Below the pieces are notes generated by a model. That model saw only the letters and a program-made list of their open reading frames with translations. It searched no databases and was not told where the DNA came from. Positions 47,491 to 55,982 of a stretch of 62,359 bases of DNA are shown here, one piece after another. The translations under genes and the position numbers were made by a program. This DNA comes from a bacterium. GTDB taxonomy: Bacteria; CAIWAD01. Positions within the stretch are counted from its first letter, which is position 1; each line of letters starts with the position of its first letter. The stretch lies in contig JAUIFJ010000023.1 in the NCBI GenBank assembly GCA_030429345.1, positions 1 to 62,359 on the forward strand, given 5' to 3'.

Positions 47491-48414
47491 ATGCGTGTGA
47501 CAAACCAGATGCGCTACAGCCAGTCCCTTCTGAGCATGCGCCGTCGCAGCGAGAGCATGACCCGCGTGCACCGCGAGCTGACCAGCGGCACGCGCGTGAG
47601 ACAGGCCTCCGACGACCCCGCCGCCAGCGCGCGCATTCTCACCCTGGGCAGCCGCGTCAGCCGCACCATGCAGTACCAGCGCAACCTGGAGTCTGCGCGC
47701 AGCCGGCTTTCGGTCAACGAGCAGAGCCTGGGCACGCTGAACGACCTGCTGAGCCAGGCGCGCTCCATTGCCGTGCAGGGCGCCTCGAGCGCCAGCAGCG
47801 CCGCGGACCGCGTGATCCTGGCCAACGAGAGCGACCAGGTGATCCAGCGGCTGGTGGCGGAGGCCAACCGCCATTTCGTCGGCCAGAGCATCTTCGGCGG
47901 CAGCGCCGGCAACGTGGACCCCTTCCTGGTCACGACCGACGATGGGGGACAGATCACGCGCGTGCGCCTCAATCCCGAAGGCGGCAAGGGGGTCCAGATC
48001 CGCGAGGTCGACGAGGGCGAGCGCATGCGGGTCGACCTGGGCGGCGAAGGGGTCTTCATGGCCGGCGGCGAAGGCAGCGACAGCGACCTCTTCCAGCTGC
48101 TCTTCGATCTGCGCGGCGCCCTGAGCGGCGACGATCCCGCGGCAGTCGGCGACACCCTGGATCGTTTCGACGCGCTCAGCGAGCACGTGTCCACCGAACG
48201 CAGCGCGGTGGGCCAGAAGCTGCAGCGCCTGGATCGGCTGGAGAATCGCCTGCAGCTGCAGGAGATCGACCTGGAGGACAGCCTCAGCGAACTGCGTGAT
48301 ACGGACATGGCCGAGGCGGCGACGGAGTACGCCCTCGAGCAGACCGCCTACGAAGCCGCCCTGCGCACCGCTTCCGACGTGATGACGATGAGCCTGATGA
48401 ATTTCCTGCGCTGA
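47491..48414 (+). CDS. flgL: Flagellar hook-associated protein 3, FlgL
   Basis: 307 residues. The N-terminus MRVTNQMRYSQSLLSMRRRS and LTSGTRVRQASDDPAASARI are the flagellin-like D0/D1 helices, and the C-terminus (LRDTDMAEAATEYALEQTAY) matches the C-terminal D0 helix. It is the last gene of the operon; neither csrA nor fliW follows. GAAAGG precedes the ATG. Confidence 0.94.
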   Translation: MRVTNQMRYSQSLLSMRRRSESMTRVHRELTSGTRVRQASDDPAASARILTLGSRVSRTMQYQRNLESARSRLSVNEQSLGTLNDLLSQARSIAVQGASSASSAADRVILANESDQVIQRLVAEANRHFVGQSIFGGSAGNVDPFLVTTDDGGQITRVRLNPEGGKGVQIREVDEGERMRVDLGGEGVFMAGGEGSDSDLFQLLFDLRGALSGDDPAAVGDTLDRFDALSEHVSTERSAVGQKLQRLDRLENRLQLQEIDLEDSLSELRDTDMAEAATEYALEQTAYEAALRTASDVMTMSLMNFLR

Positions 48415-48511
48415 TCCGCGAAAAGCGGTTTCCTGCCTGAGCGCCGGCGGCTCGAAAACTGCTTGGGGCTTCCTACCTTTCCCGCCTGTGCAACCACCAA
48501 GCGGGAGAGCC

Positions 48512-49468
48512 ATGACCGGCCTGAGCATTGTCGAGTACCTGGAGCGGATCGAGAATCCCTTCTTTTCCTTCGAGATCATTCCTCCCAACCGCGGCGGCGG
48601 CATTTCCCTGATCACGGAGATGCTGGACCCGCTGATTCCCATGGATCCGGGCTTCATCGACGTGACCAACCACGCCGCCGACTCGATCTTCAAACAGCTT
48701 CCCGACGGCAGCTACCGCCGCCATGTCTACCGCAAGCGGCCGGGCACCCTGGGGCTCTGCGCGGCGATCAAGTACCGCTACAATGTCGAGACCGTGCCGC
48801 ACATTCTGTGTTACGGCTTCAGCCGGGAAGAGACGGAAGACGCGCTGATCGAGCTCAGCTACCTGGACATCCGCAATGTGCTGGCGATCCGCGGGGACCA
48901 GGTCGGCGCCAACAACGACCGGCGCGGCACGCGCAACGGCTTCGCCATCGACGTGGTACGCCAGGTCATGGACATGAACCGCGGCAACTATCTCCACGAG
49001 ATGAACCATCCCTCCGGGACCAGCTTCTGCGTCGGCGTCGCCGGCTATCCGGAAAAGCATTTCGAGAGCCCCAGCAGCAAGTGGGACCTGCGCTACCTCA
49101 AGGAAAAGGTCGATGCCGGAGCGGGCTACATTGTGACACAGATGTTCTTCCGCAACGAGGCCTACTTCGCCTTCGTCGAGGCATGCCGCGAGCAGGGGAT
49201 CACCGTGCCGATCATTCCGGGCGTCAAGGTGCTGACCCGGCGCAGCCAGCTGACCTCCCTGCCGCGGACCTTCTACTGCGGGATTCCCGACGAGCTGGTC
49301 GATGCGGTCGACGAGGCGAAGACTCGAAGCGCTGTGAGACAGGCGGGCATCGACTTCGCCATTCGCCAGGCGCGGGGCCTGCTGGAGGGCGGCGCGCCGG
49401 GCCTGCACTTCTTCGTCACACGCGACGCACCCTCCGTGGCCCAGGTACTGAAGGCCTGCGGGTATTAA
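48512..49468 (+). CDS. Methylenetetrahydrofolate reductase family protein
   Basis: 318 residues. The TIM-barrel of MetF-type flavoenzymes is seen in NPFFSFEIIPPNRGGG, the catalytic-region Glu (FEIIPP), and VLAIRGDQVGAN, where RGD is conserved, and GAGYIVTQMFFRNEAYFAFV. It reduces methylene-THF to methyl-THF for methionine synthesis or the Wood-Ljungdahl branch. It is close in length to bacterial MetF. The ATG at 48512 has GGGAGAG upstream; there is no obvious riboswitch. Confidence 0.85.
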   Translation: MTGLSIVEYLERIENPFFSFEIIPPNRGGGISLITEMLDPLIPMDPGFIDVTNHAADSIFKQLPDGSYRRHVYRKRPGTLGLCAAIKYRYNVETVPHILCYGFSREETEDALIELSYLDIRNVLAIRGDQVGANNDRRGTRNGFAIDVVRQVMDMNRGNYLHEMNHPSGTSFCVGVAGYPEKHFESPSSKWDLRYLKEKVDAGAGYIVTQMFFRNEAYFAFVEACREQGITVPIIPGVKVLTRRSQLTSLPRTFYCGIPDELVDAVDEAKTRSAVRQAGIDFAIRQARGLLEGGAPGLHFFVTRDAPSVAQVLKACGY

Positions 49469-49544
49469 GAACTCGCAGCGAGCTCTTCCATGGGATCTTT
49501 CTACGGCCAGGCCGGGTTTTGCAGGGATGTAGAGGAGGTGCAGC

Positions 49545-50735
49545 ATGCTTCGACTTCTAGTGGCCGCCCTGTTGATGGTGCCGGCCGGTTTCGCCCAGCA
49601 GTCGGTGGACCGCTTCGAGGAGCTCAAGCAGCGCCAGCAGGACGCCTTTCGCCAGCGGCAGCAGCAGGTGCAGGCGGACTGGCGCGATCGCCAGGCTGCC
49701 CTGGAGCAGAACTGGGACCAGCACCTGCGGCGCATCGAGCAGAACTGGCAGGACAGGCTGGCCAGCACTCGGGAGACCTTTGTCCAGTACTCCCCCGACT
49801 ACCGCGGCCGCAGCCGGGTGCATTACAACCCGGAAGAGGCCGGCGGCGCCCGGCTGGAGATCGAGCTGCTGGTGGAAGCCGGGGCGGACCGGGAAGAACG
49901 GATCCGCGAGGGCATCGAAGAGCAGTTGCAGGTCGTCCTGGACGAGCAGGGGCCCGATCCCACGCTGGCGGAGACGCTGAAAAGCCCGCAAGGGACGCAA
50001 GCGGGCGAGACGGATCCGGAGGAACTGGCTGAAGCGCTGGCGAAGCAGGCGGAAAGCCGCCCGCAACAGGATCCTTCCGGCAAACAGGTCGACCTTGTCC
50101 GCGTGGTGATTCCCATGGTGCCGGACCACCTGGAGAAGCGCGCCCGCCGCTGGAAGCCCGCCGTCGACCGCGCCGCCGCCCGCTGGAACCTGCCCGCCGA
50201 CCTGGTCTGGGCCGTGATCCAGACGGAAAGCTATTTCAACCCCAATGCCCGCAGCCACGTGCCGGCCTTCGGCCTGATGCAGCTGGTGCCGCGCTACGGC
50301 GGCGCCGAAGCATGGGAAATCGTCCATGGCCGCAAGGGCGAACCTGCCCCCGATGTGCTCTACAACGGGAATGACAACATCGAACTGGGAGCGGCCTACC
50401 TGCACAAGTTGAGGGATGTCTACTACCGCAAGGTCGAGCAGCCCGCCAAGGCCGAAGTCCTGATCATCTGCGCCTACAACACGGGGCCGGGTAACCTCAA
50501 CAAGGCCCTGACCAGCACGGGCGGCTCGGAGCGCCTGACAAGCGGCAGGAACAAGGGCTTCAAGCGTCCGCAGAATGCCTCGAGCCGCTTCAAGGACGCC
50601 TTGCCCGTGGTGGAGCGGCTGGACGAGGAAAGCCTGCGCCAAAAACTGCTGCAGGACCTGCCCTGGCAGGAAACGGTCGACTACCTGCAGAAGGTCAGCG
50701 AGCGCCGCGCACACTACCGCTCCTGGTCGCTCTGA
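49545..50735 (+). CDS. Membrane-bound lytic murein transglycosylase, MltC-like
   Basis: 396 residues with a signal peptide (VAALLMVPAGFAQ). The first 100 mature residues are Gln/Glu/Arg-rich helices, the middle has an EAGADREERIREGIEEQLQV domain resembling the MltC N-terminal domain, and the C-terminal 180 residues are the SLT domain: catalytic Glu in VIQTESYFNP, PAFGLMQLVPRYGG and CAYNTGPGNL. It cleaves peptidoglycan at the cell wall. AGGAGG precedes the ATG. Confidence 0.9.
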   Translation: MLRLLVAALLMVPAGFAQQSVDRFEELKQRQQDAFRQRQQQVQADWRDRQAALEQNWDQHLRRIEQNWQDRLASTRETFVQYSPDYRGRSRVHYNPEEAGGARLEIELLVEAGADREERIREGIEEQLQVVLDEQGPDPTLAETLKSPQGTQAGETDPEELAEALAKQAESRPQQDPSGKQVDLVRVVIPMVPDHLEKRARRWKPAVDRAAARWNLPADLVWAVIQTESYFNPNARSHVPAFGLMQLVPRYGGAEAWEIVHGRKGEPAPDVLYNGNDNIELGAAYLHKLRDVYYRKVEQPAKAEVLIICAYNTGPGNLNKALTSTGGSERLTSGRNKGFKRPQNASSRFKDALPVVERLDEESLRQKLLQDLPWQETVDYLQKVSERRAHYRSWSL

Positions 50736-50831
50736 GCGGCGGCGCCGGTAGCGGCTGGGAGGCTGTGGCCCGGGCTGCGCCGGTTTGCTAGCTTGGCCGC
50801 GGTTCACAAAAAACGAACAGGAGATCCTTCC

Positions 50832-51509
50832 ATGAAATCCTTGATTACACTGCTTCTCGCATGCCTGCTGAGCACCCCTCTCTTCGCCCACCAAGGCAAA
50901 GTGCTCGAGACCATGGACGCGGGCGGCTACACCTACGCCCGCCTGCAGACCGACAGCGGGGAGGTCTGGCTCGCCGGTCCCCAGACGAAGCTCGAAGTCG
51001 GAGACCTGGTGCGCTGCGACAAGGGCAATGCCATGCGCAACTTCAGCTCCCGCACCCTGGACCGGACCTTCGAGGAGATCTGGTTCGTCAGCAACATCAA
51101 GAGCACGGGCGGCGGCTCCTTCGCCAGCGATCCCCACGCGGGCATTCCCGGTTTCAACAACATGAGCAAGCCCAGCGCGGACAAGCCTTCCGCCGGCAGC
51201 ATCTCCAAGGCCGATCACACGATTGCCGAAGTCTATGGCGAGAGCGCCTCCCTCAAGGGCAAGACCGTCGAGGTGCGCGGCAAGGTGACCAAGGTTTCCA
51301 AGGCCATCATGGGCAAGAACTGGATCCACCTGATGGACGGCAGCGGAGAGTCCGGCAGCGATGACCTGACCCTGACCTCCCAGCAGCTTTGCAAGGTGGG
51401 AGACGTGATCGTGGCCAAGGGGCGGATCAACACCCAGGTCGACGTGGGCGCGGGCTACTATTATGACGTCCTGCTCGAGGATGCCCAGATCACCGTCGAA
51501 TCCAACTAG
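50832..51509 (+). CDS. NrfJ-like exported OB-fold protein
   Basis: 225 residues with a signal peptide (LITLLLACLLSTPLFAHQ). GKVLETMDAGGYTYARLQTD and GEVWLAGPQTKLEVGD form one small beta domain, and KGKTVEVRGKVTKVSKAIMG with GKNWIHLMDGSG an OB-like second domain, both as in NrfJ/DNA-binding-like periplasmic proteins linked to cytochrome c nitrite reductase. No redox partner is in the window, so the role is open. Confidence 0.75.
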   Translation: MKSLITLLLACLLSTPLFAHQGKVLETMDAGGYTYARLQTDSGEVWLAGPQTKLEVGDLVRCDKGNAMRNFSSRTLDRTFEEIWFVSNIKSTGGGSFASDPHAGIPGFNNMSKPSADKPSAGSISKADHTIAEVYGESASLKGKTVEVRGKVTKVSKAIMGKNWIHLMDGSGESGSDDLTLTSQQLCKVGDVIVAKGRINTQVDVGAGYYYDVLLEDAQITVESN

Positions 51510-51517
51510 GTCCGCAG

Positions 51518-52126
51518 GTGAGACTGAGCCAGGGCTTTTCCCACTACCGGATCCTGATCAGCCGGGTCTTCATGCTGGGGCTGCTGGCCCTGCTGGTCGG
51601 AACCCGGCGGGACATCTTCAGCACTGGCTTCTCCCTTCGGCTGGCTGAGGACCTGGGCCTGCTCCTGACCGTGATCTGCGCCCTGGGGCGCCTCTGGTCC
51701 CTGCAGTACCTGGATGGCTTCAAGACCCGCTCGCTGATCGACCAGGGGCCCTACGGCCTGACAAGGAATCCGCTCTACCTCTTCAGTTTCCTCGGCGCGC
51801 TGGGCCTGGCCCTCGTCGCCAACCACCTGGGGTTCCTGGTGGGGATCCTGGCGGCCTATGTGTTGTATTATCCCTGGGTCGTGATCAGCGAGGAACGGGG
51901 CCTGGTCCAGGCCCTGGGCAAAGACTACGAGGCCTATCGCCGGCGGGTGCCGCGCTTTCTGCCCCGGCTGGCCCTGGCGGAGAACCCGGAGCAGTACACC
52001 TTCAATGCCCGCCGCTTCTCGAAGAACTACCTGGATGTAGTCTGGTTTCCGCTGGGCTGGCTGCTGCTCAGAGCCCTGGTCGACCTGCGGGACTCGGGGA
52101 TCTGGTTTTCGCCAGTGACCCTGTAG
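51518..52126 (+). CDS. Isoprenylcysteine carboxyl methyltransferase-like membrane protein
   Basis: 202 residues with four to five hydrophobic segments, from a GTG start. GPYGLTRNPLYLFSFLGALG is the conserved RNPxY region of the ICMT/phospholipid methyltransferase family, and EERGLVQALGKDYEAYRRRV the typical E-E...Y-x-x-Y end. SAM-dependent methylation of a lipid or other membrane-associated substrate is expected. Starts 8 bases after the preceding gene. Confidence 0.85.
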   Translation: MRLSQGFSHYRILISRVFMLGLLALLVGTRRDIFSTGFSLRLAEDLGLLLTVICALGRLWSLQYLDGFKTRSLIDQGPYGLTRNPLYLFSFLGALGLALVANHLGFLVGILAAYVLYYPWVVISEERGLVQALGKDYEAYRRRVPRFLPRLALAENPEQYTFNARRFSKNYLDVVWFPLGWLLLRALVDLRDSGIWFSPVTL

Positions 52127-52228
52127 TCAGGAGCAGGGCAAGGCTCGGAATCGGCCGCGAATACGACTGCTTCAGCTGGTCCAGTTCGATTGTTCACCCT
52201 GAAACCCAAGCGCCAGCTGCAGGAGACC

Positions 52229-52876
52229 ATGAGCCAGGCAGATATCCAGATGCTGATCATCGGCTTGCCGGTGCTGATCTTTTCCCTGGTCGTGCACGAG
52301 GTCTGGCATGCCCTGGCCGCGGAACGGCTGGGAGACAACACGGCTCGCCGCCTGGGCCGCGTGACCCTCAATCCCCTGCCGCATCTCGATCCGCTGATGT
52401 CGCTGGTCCTGCCGGCGCTCTGCATCATCAGCGGCGCGCCGATCTTCGGCGGCGCCAAGCCGGTGCCGGTGAACATGAACAACCTGCGCTCGCCCATGCG
52501 CGACATGGCGATCGTCGCCGCCGCCGGTCCGCTCTCGAACATCGTGCTGGCCCTGCTGGCCGGCATCCTGGTGCGCGTGCTGGCCACGATCGGCCTGCTG
52601 GGCCCCGAACTGGCGCAGATCGGCTACATGTTCATCCAGATCAACCTGCTGCTGGCGGCCTTCAACCTGCTGCCGATTCCGCCCCTCGACGGCAGCCGCA
52701 TCGTCGCCGCGCTGCTCAAGGGCGAAGCGCGCTATGCCTATATGCGCCTCGAAGCCTACGGCCTGATGATCCTGATGCTGGTGATTTTCCTGGCGCGGCC
52801 GGTGCTCTACGCCTACCTCAGCTTCACCATGAGCCTGCTGGGCACCTTGACCGGCACCTCGAAGCTGTTTTTCTGA
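52229..52876 (+). CDS. Site-2 protease family (M50) intramembrane metalloprotease
   Basis: 215 residues from the ATG at 52229 (CAGGAGA upstream); a TTG at 52190 would add 13 residues. HExxH is HEVWH (His23, Glu24, His27) in the first membrane helix, and the third ligand lies in NLLPIPPLDGSRI. GAKPVPVNMNNLRSP is the conserved cytosolic loop. No PDZ domain is present. It cuts within the membrane, but the substrate is unknown. Confidence 0.92.
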   Translation: MSQADIQMLIIGLPVLIFSLVVHEVWHALAAERLGDNTARRLGRVTLNPLPHLDPLMSLVLPALCIISGAPIFGGAKPVPVNMNNLRSPMRDMAIVAAAGPLSNIVLALLAGILVRVLATIGLLGPELAQIGYMFIQINLLLAAFNLLPIPPLDGSRIVAALLKGEARYAYMRLEAYGLMILMLVIFLARPVLYAYLSFTMSLLGTLTGTSKLFF

Positions 52877-52886
52877 AGGACCCCGC

Positions 52887-53138
52887 ATGCACCTCGGTCC
52901 CCGGATCCAACGCCGCCGCTTCGGCTACACCCCCATGCGCCTCAAGGAGGAGCAGCCGGATCTGCGCGAGCGCCTGAAGCTCGAGCGTACTCCGGGAACC
53001 GAAGCAAAGTCCGGAGCCCTGGTGCGCCTGCTCCTGCTGGCCCTGGCCGCCGTGGCCCTGATCCACTGGCTCTTTCCGGAAGTCACGTCGGACCTCCTGC
53101 GGGGGCAGGTGCTGATCGACAGGGGAGACCTGCGCTGA
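52887..53138 (+). CDS. Small single-pass membrane protein, unknown
   Basis: 83 residues with a charged, Arg-rich first half and one membrane helix at about 43-60 (GALVRLLLLALAAVALIHWL). AGGACC precedes the ATG, and the stop overlaps the mutL ATG by one base. Its placement between a site-2 protease and mutL suggests a substrate or partner of the protease, but that is speculation. Confidence 0.6.
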   Translation: MHLGPRIQRRRFGYTPMRLKEEQPDLRERLKLERTPGTEAKSGALVRLLLLALAAVALIHWLFPEVTSDLLRGQVLIDRGDLR

Positions 53139-55036
53139 TGGACGGCGTGATCCAGCGACTGCCCGATCCCCTGATCAACAAGATCGCCGCCGGGGAAGTC
53201 ATTGAACGCCCGGCCTCCGTGCTCAAGGAGCTGGCGGAGAACAGCCTGGACGCGGGTGCTACGCGGCTCGAGATCAGCCTGGAGGCCGGTGGCAAGAACT
53301 ACCTGCAGGTGCTCGACGACGGCGTCGGCATGTCGCCCGAGGACGCGCGCCTGGCCCTGGAACGGCACGCCACCAGCAAACTGAGCCGCTTCGAGGACCT
53401 GGAAGCCCTGGAAACCATGGGCTTTCGCGGCGAGGCCCTGCCTTCGATCGCCAGCGTATCACGCCTCGAGCTCCAGACCCGCCGCCTCAAGGATCGCGAG
53501 GGCCTGCGCATTCGCGTCAGCAACGGGGAGATCAAGGACATAAGTCCCGTGGGATGCGCACCGGGCACGCGGATCACGGTGCGCAACCTCTTCTTCTCGA
53601 CCCCGGTTCGCCGGAAGTTCCTGACCTCCAATCGCAACGAGCTGCGCCACTGCATTTCCATGCTGCGCCGCATGGCCCTGGCCCGCCCGGAACTGGAGCT
53701 GCTGATTCTCGCCGACGGCGAAGAGCTGCACGACTGGCGCGCCACGGACCGCGAAGGACGCATTGTCCAGCTCTTCGGCAGCGACATGCCGACACGGCTG
53801 ATCCCGGTGGAGTACAAGGATTCCGGCATTCGCGTCAGCGGGCTGGTGGGCAAGATCAACACCTTCCGCCGCAGCCACGGGGACCAGTACCTTTTCGTCA
53901 ATGGCCGGCCGATCACCAGCCGCGTGATCAACCACGCCGTTTTCTCGGCCTATGGCCACACCCTGGAACGGGACCAGGTACCCTTCTACGCCCTCTTCCT
54001 CGAGGTGGACCCGCAGCGGCTGGACGTCAATGTCCATCCCACCAAGAAGGAAGTGCGTTTCGAGGACGAGCACTACCTGCACCGCAGCGTCAATACCGCG
54101 GTGATCCGCGCGCTCAGCGATCGCAGCGTGCGCAATTTCGACCTGGACCCCCAGGGACGGGGCGTGGAACCGGGCTTGACCGTCGCCCGCCCCGGCGCGG
54201 CGGACACTCCCGCCGCTACAGAACAGGATCGCTCGGGAGAACGCTTCCCGGCGCGGCAGAGCGCGGGCAGCGGCCGCGTGATCCAGGGCGACTTCGAGCC
54301 GGCGGCCTCGCGCTACAGTCGCCAGGACAATCTCTTCGCCAGCCCCTCGCAGAACCGCGAGGCCGAAGAGGGCATGCGCACCTTCCTGGACAGCGCGGCC
54401 CGCGCCCGCGAGCGCTTTTCCGGCGAGGGGCGCGTGCAGGGCGACGAGCCCTTCCTGCCCACCGACCGCGGCGGGCGCAGCCCCTTCTTCCAGCTGCACA
54501 AGACCTATCTCTTCGCCGAGGTGGAGAAGGGCGTGGTGATCATCGACCAGCACGCGGCCCACGAGCGCATTCTCTACGAGCGCTGCCTGGACAGCATGCA
54601 CAAGCACAACGGCTCCAGCCAGCGCCTGCTCTTCCCGGTGGACCTGCCGCTGGACGGGGAAGACCTGCTGCTCTTCGAGGAGGTCATGCCGCGCTTCTTC
54701 GAGATGGGCTTCGAGATGGCGATGCGCGGCGAGACGGTCACCCTGACCGGCCTGCCCGCCGACCTGCGCAAGGTCAGCCCCGAAGGCCTGGTGCAGGAGA
54801 TCCTCGACCAGTACCGCATCTTCTCGAGCCGCATGCCGGATCCCCTGGAAGCCATGGCCGCTTCGGTGGCCTGCAAGGCGGCGATCAAGGCCGGCCAGGC
54901 CCTGAACGATGTCGAGATCCGCTCCCTGCTCGACGACCTCTTCGCCTGCCGCCAGCCCTTCACCTGCCCGCACGGTCGCCCGGTGGTGATCAACCTGGGC
55001 CTGGGCGAACTCGACCGCCGCTTCGGCCGCAGCTGA
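53138..55036 (+). CDS. mutL: DNA mismatch repair protein MutL (endonuclease type)
   Basis: 632 residues. The GHKL ATPase has INKIAAGEVIERPASV (E for catalysis), DDGVGM and FRGEALPSIASVSRLE. After a long linker (residues about 335-445), the C-terminal domain has DQHAAHERILYE, the DQHA-x2-E-x4-E nicking motif, and CPHGRPVV near the end, so this MutL should nick DNA itself and needs no MutH. Confidence 0.96.
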   Translation: MDGVIQRLPDPLINKIAAGEVIERPASVLKELAENSLDAGATRLEISLEAGGKNYLQVLDDGVGMSPEDARLALERHATSKLSRFEDLEALETMGFRGEALPSIASVSRLELQTRRLKDREGLRIRVSNGEIKDISPVGCAPGTRITVRNLFFSTPVRRKFLTSNRNELRHCISMLRRMALARPELELLILADGEELHDWRATDREGRIVQLFGSDMPTRLIPVEYKDSGIRVSGLVGKINTFRRSHGDQYLFVNGRPITSRVINHAVFSAYGHTLERDQVPFYALFLEVDPQRLDVNVHPTKKEVRFEDEHYLHRSVNTAVIRALSDRSVRNFDLDPQGRGVEPGLTVARPGAADTPAATEQDRSGERFPARQSAGSGRVIQGDFEPAASRYSRQDNLFASPSQNREAEEGMRTFLDSAARARERFSGEGRVQGDEPFLPTDRGGRSPFFQLHKTYLFAEVEKGVVIIDQHAAHERILYERCLDSMHKHNGSSQRLLFPVDLPLDGEDLLLFEEVMPRFFEMGFEMAMRGETVTLTGLPADLRKVSPEGLVQEILDQYRIFSSRMPDPLEAMAASVACKAAIKAGQALNDVEIRSLLDDLFACRQPFTCPHGRPVVINLGLGELDRRFGRS

Positions 55037-55043
55037 GCCCGCG

Positions 55044-55982
55044 GTGGACTCCGTGACACAGCGTCCCTTCCTGCCGGCCCTCAGCGGCCCCACCGGCTGC
55101 GGCAAGAGCGAGCTCGCCCTGCGGCTGGCCGAGCGCCTGGGGCGGGAGGTGATCAGCGCCGACAGCCGCCAGATCTACCGCGGTCTCGCCGTGGCCACCG
55201 CCGCTCCCGACGCTGGAATGCTCACGCGCGTGATACATCACCTGGTCGGCAGCCATGAGCCCTCCGACACGGTCAGCGCGGGCGACTTCTGTCGCACGGT
55301 CCGTTCCCTGCTCGCTGAAGGACGTCCATGCCTGATGGCCGGAGGCAGCCTGTTCTACATCCAGGCCTGGCGTTCCCCTGTCGACGAGAGCGTCGGCGTG
55401 GACGAAGAGCTTCGCCTGCGCGTGCGCGCGCTCTTCGAGGAGCAGGGCGCCGAAGCCTTTCGCGAAACATTGTTGCAACACGATCCGGAAGCGGCCTGGA
55501 TCGACCGCCGTGACTCGGCCAAGCTGCGGCGCTACATGGAGATCAGCATGGGCACGGGGCGGCCGGCCAGCGAGGCCCTGCGCGAGCTGCGCCGCGACTG
55601 CCCGGCGCGCACGCCGCTCTTCGTGATCCAGCCCGAGCTGGCGGAACTGACGCCGCGGCTCAAGCGGCGACTGAAGCAGATGCTGTCCGGCGGCATGATC
55701 GAAGAGGTGGAAGCCCTGCTGAACGCGGGCGTCGATCCGGCCGGTCATGCCCTCTCCAGCGTCGGCGCGCCGGAGATCGCGCTCCACCTGCGCGGGGAGA
55801 TCACGCGCGAGAGCCTGGAGGAGAAGATCTACCGTCGTACCCGGCAGTACGCGAAGAAGCAGCTGACCTGGATCCGCAAGCTCGTGCGACAAGGCGAGGC
55901 CGAGGCGCTGCCGAAGGGTCCTCTCGAAGGACAGGAGGCCTGGCTGCTGCAGCGTTTCGAGCAAGAGGGAGGCCGGGCGTGA
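55044..55982 (+). CDS. miaA: tRNA dimethylallyltransferase
   Basis: 312 residues from the GTG at 55044. LSGPTGCGKSELALRLAERL is the P-loop, VISADSRQIYRGLAVATAAP the DSRQ signature, and CLMAGGSLFYIQAW the next block. It prenylates A37 of tRNAs reading UNN codons. Two active-site regions are conserved, so it should be functional. Usually near mutL, as here. The end overlaps the subtilase start (GTGA). Confidence 0.95.
   Translation: MDSVTQRPFLPALSGPTGCGKSELALRLAERLGREVISADSRQIYRGLAVATAAPDAGMLTRVIHHLVGSHEPSDTVSAGDFCRTVRSLLAEGRPCLMAGGSLFYIQAWRSPVDESVGVDEELRLRVRALFEEQGAEAFRETLLQHDPEAAWIDRRDSAKLRRYMEISMGTGRPASEALRELRRDCPARTPLFVIQPELAELTPRLKRRLKQMLSGGMIEEVEALLNAGVDPAGHALSSVGAPEIALHLRGEITRESLEEKIYRRTRQYAKKQLTWIRKLVRQGEAEALPKGPLEGQEAWLLQRFEQEGGRA

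Noticed and set aside
48415-48511. SAM riboswitch before the MetF-like gene
   Set aside because: The 97-base gap shows only a small CCGC/GCGG hairpin and none of the conserved SAM-riboswitch core.
49467-49487. Terminator after the MetF-like gene
   Set aside because: A 10-bp imperfect stem overlaps the stop codon, but no T run follows.
49510-49530. Sigma54-like AGGCCGGGTTTTGCA before the MltC-like gene
   Set aside because: The GG to GC spacing is one base short of the near-invariant ten.
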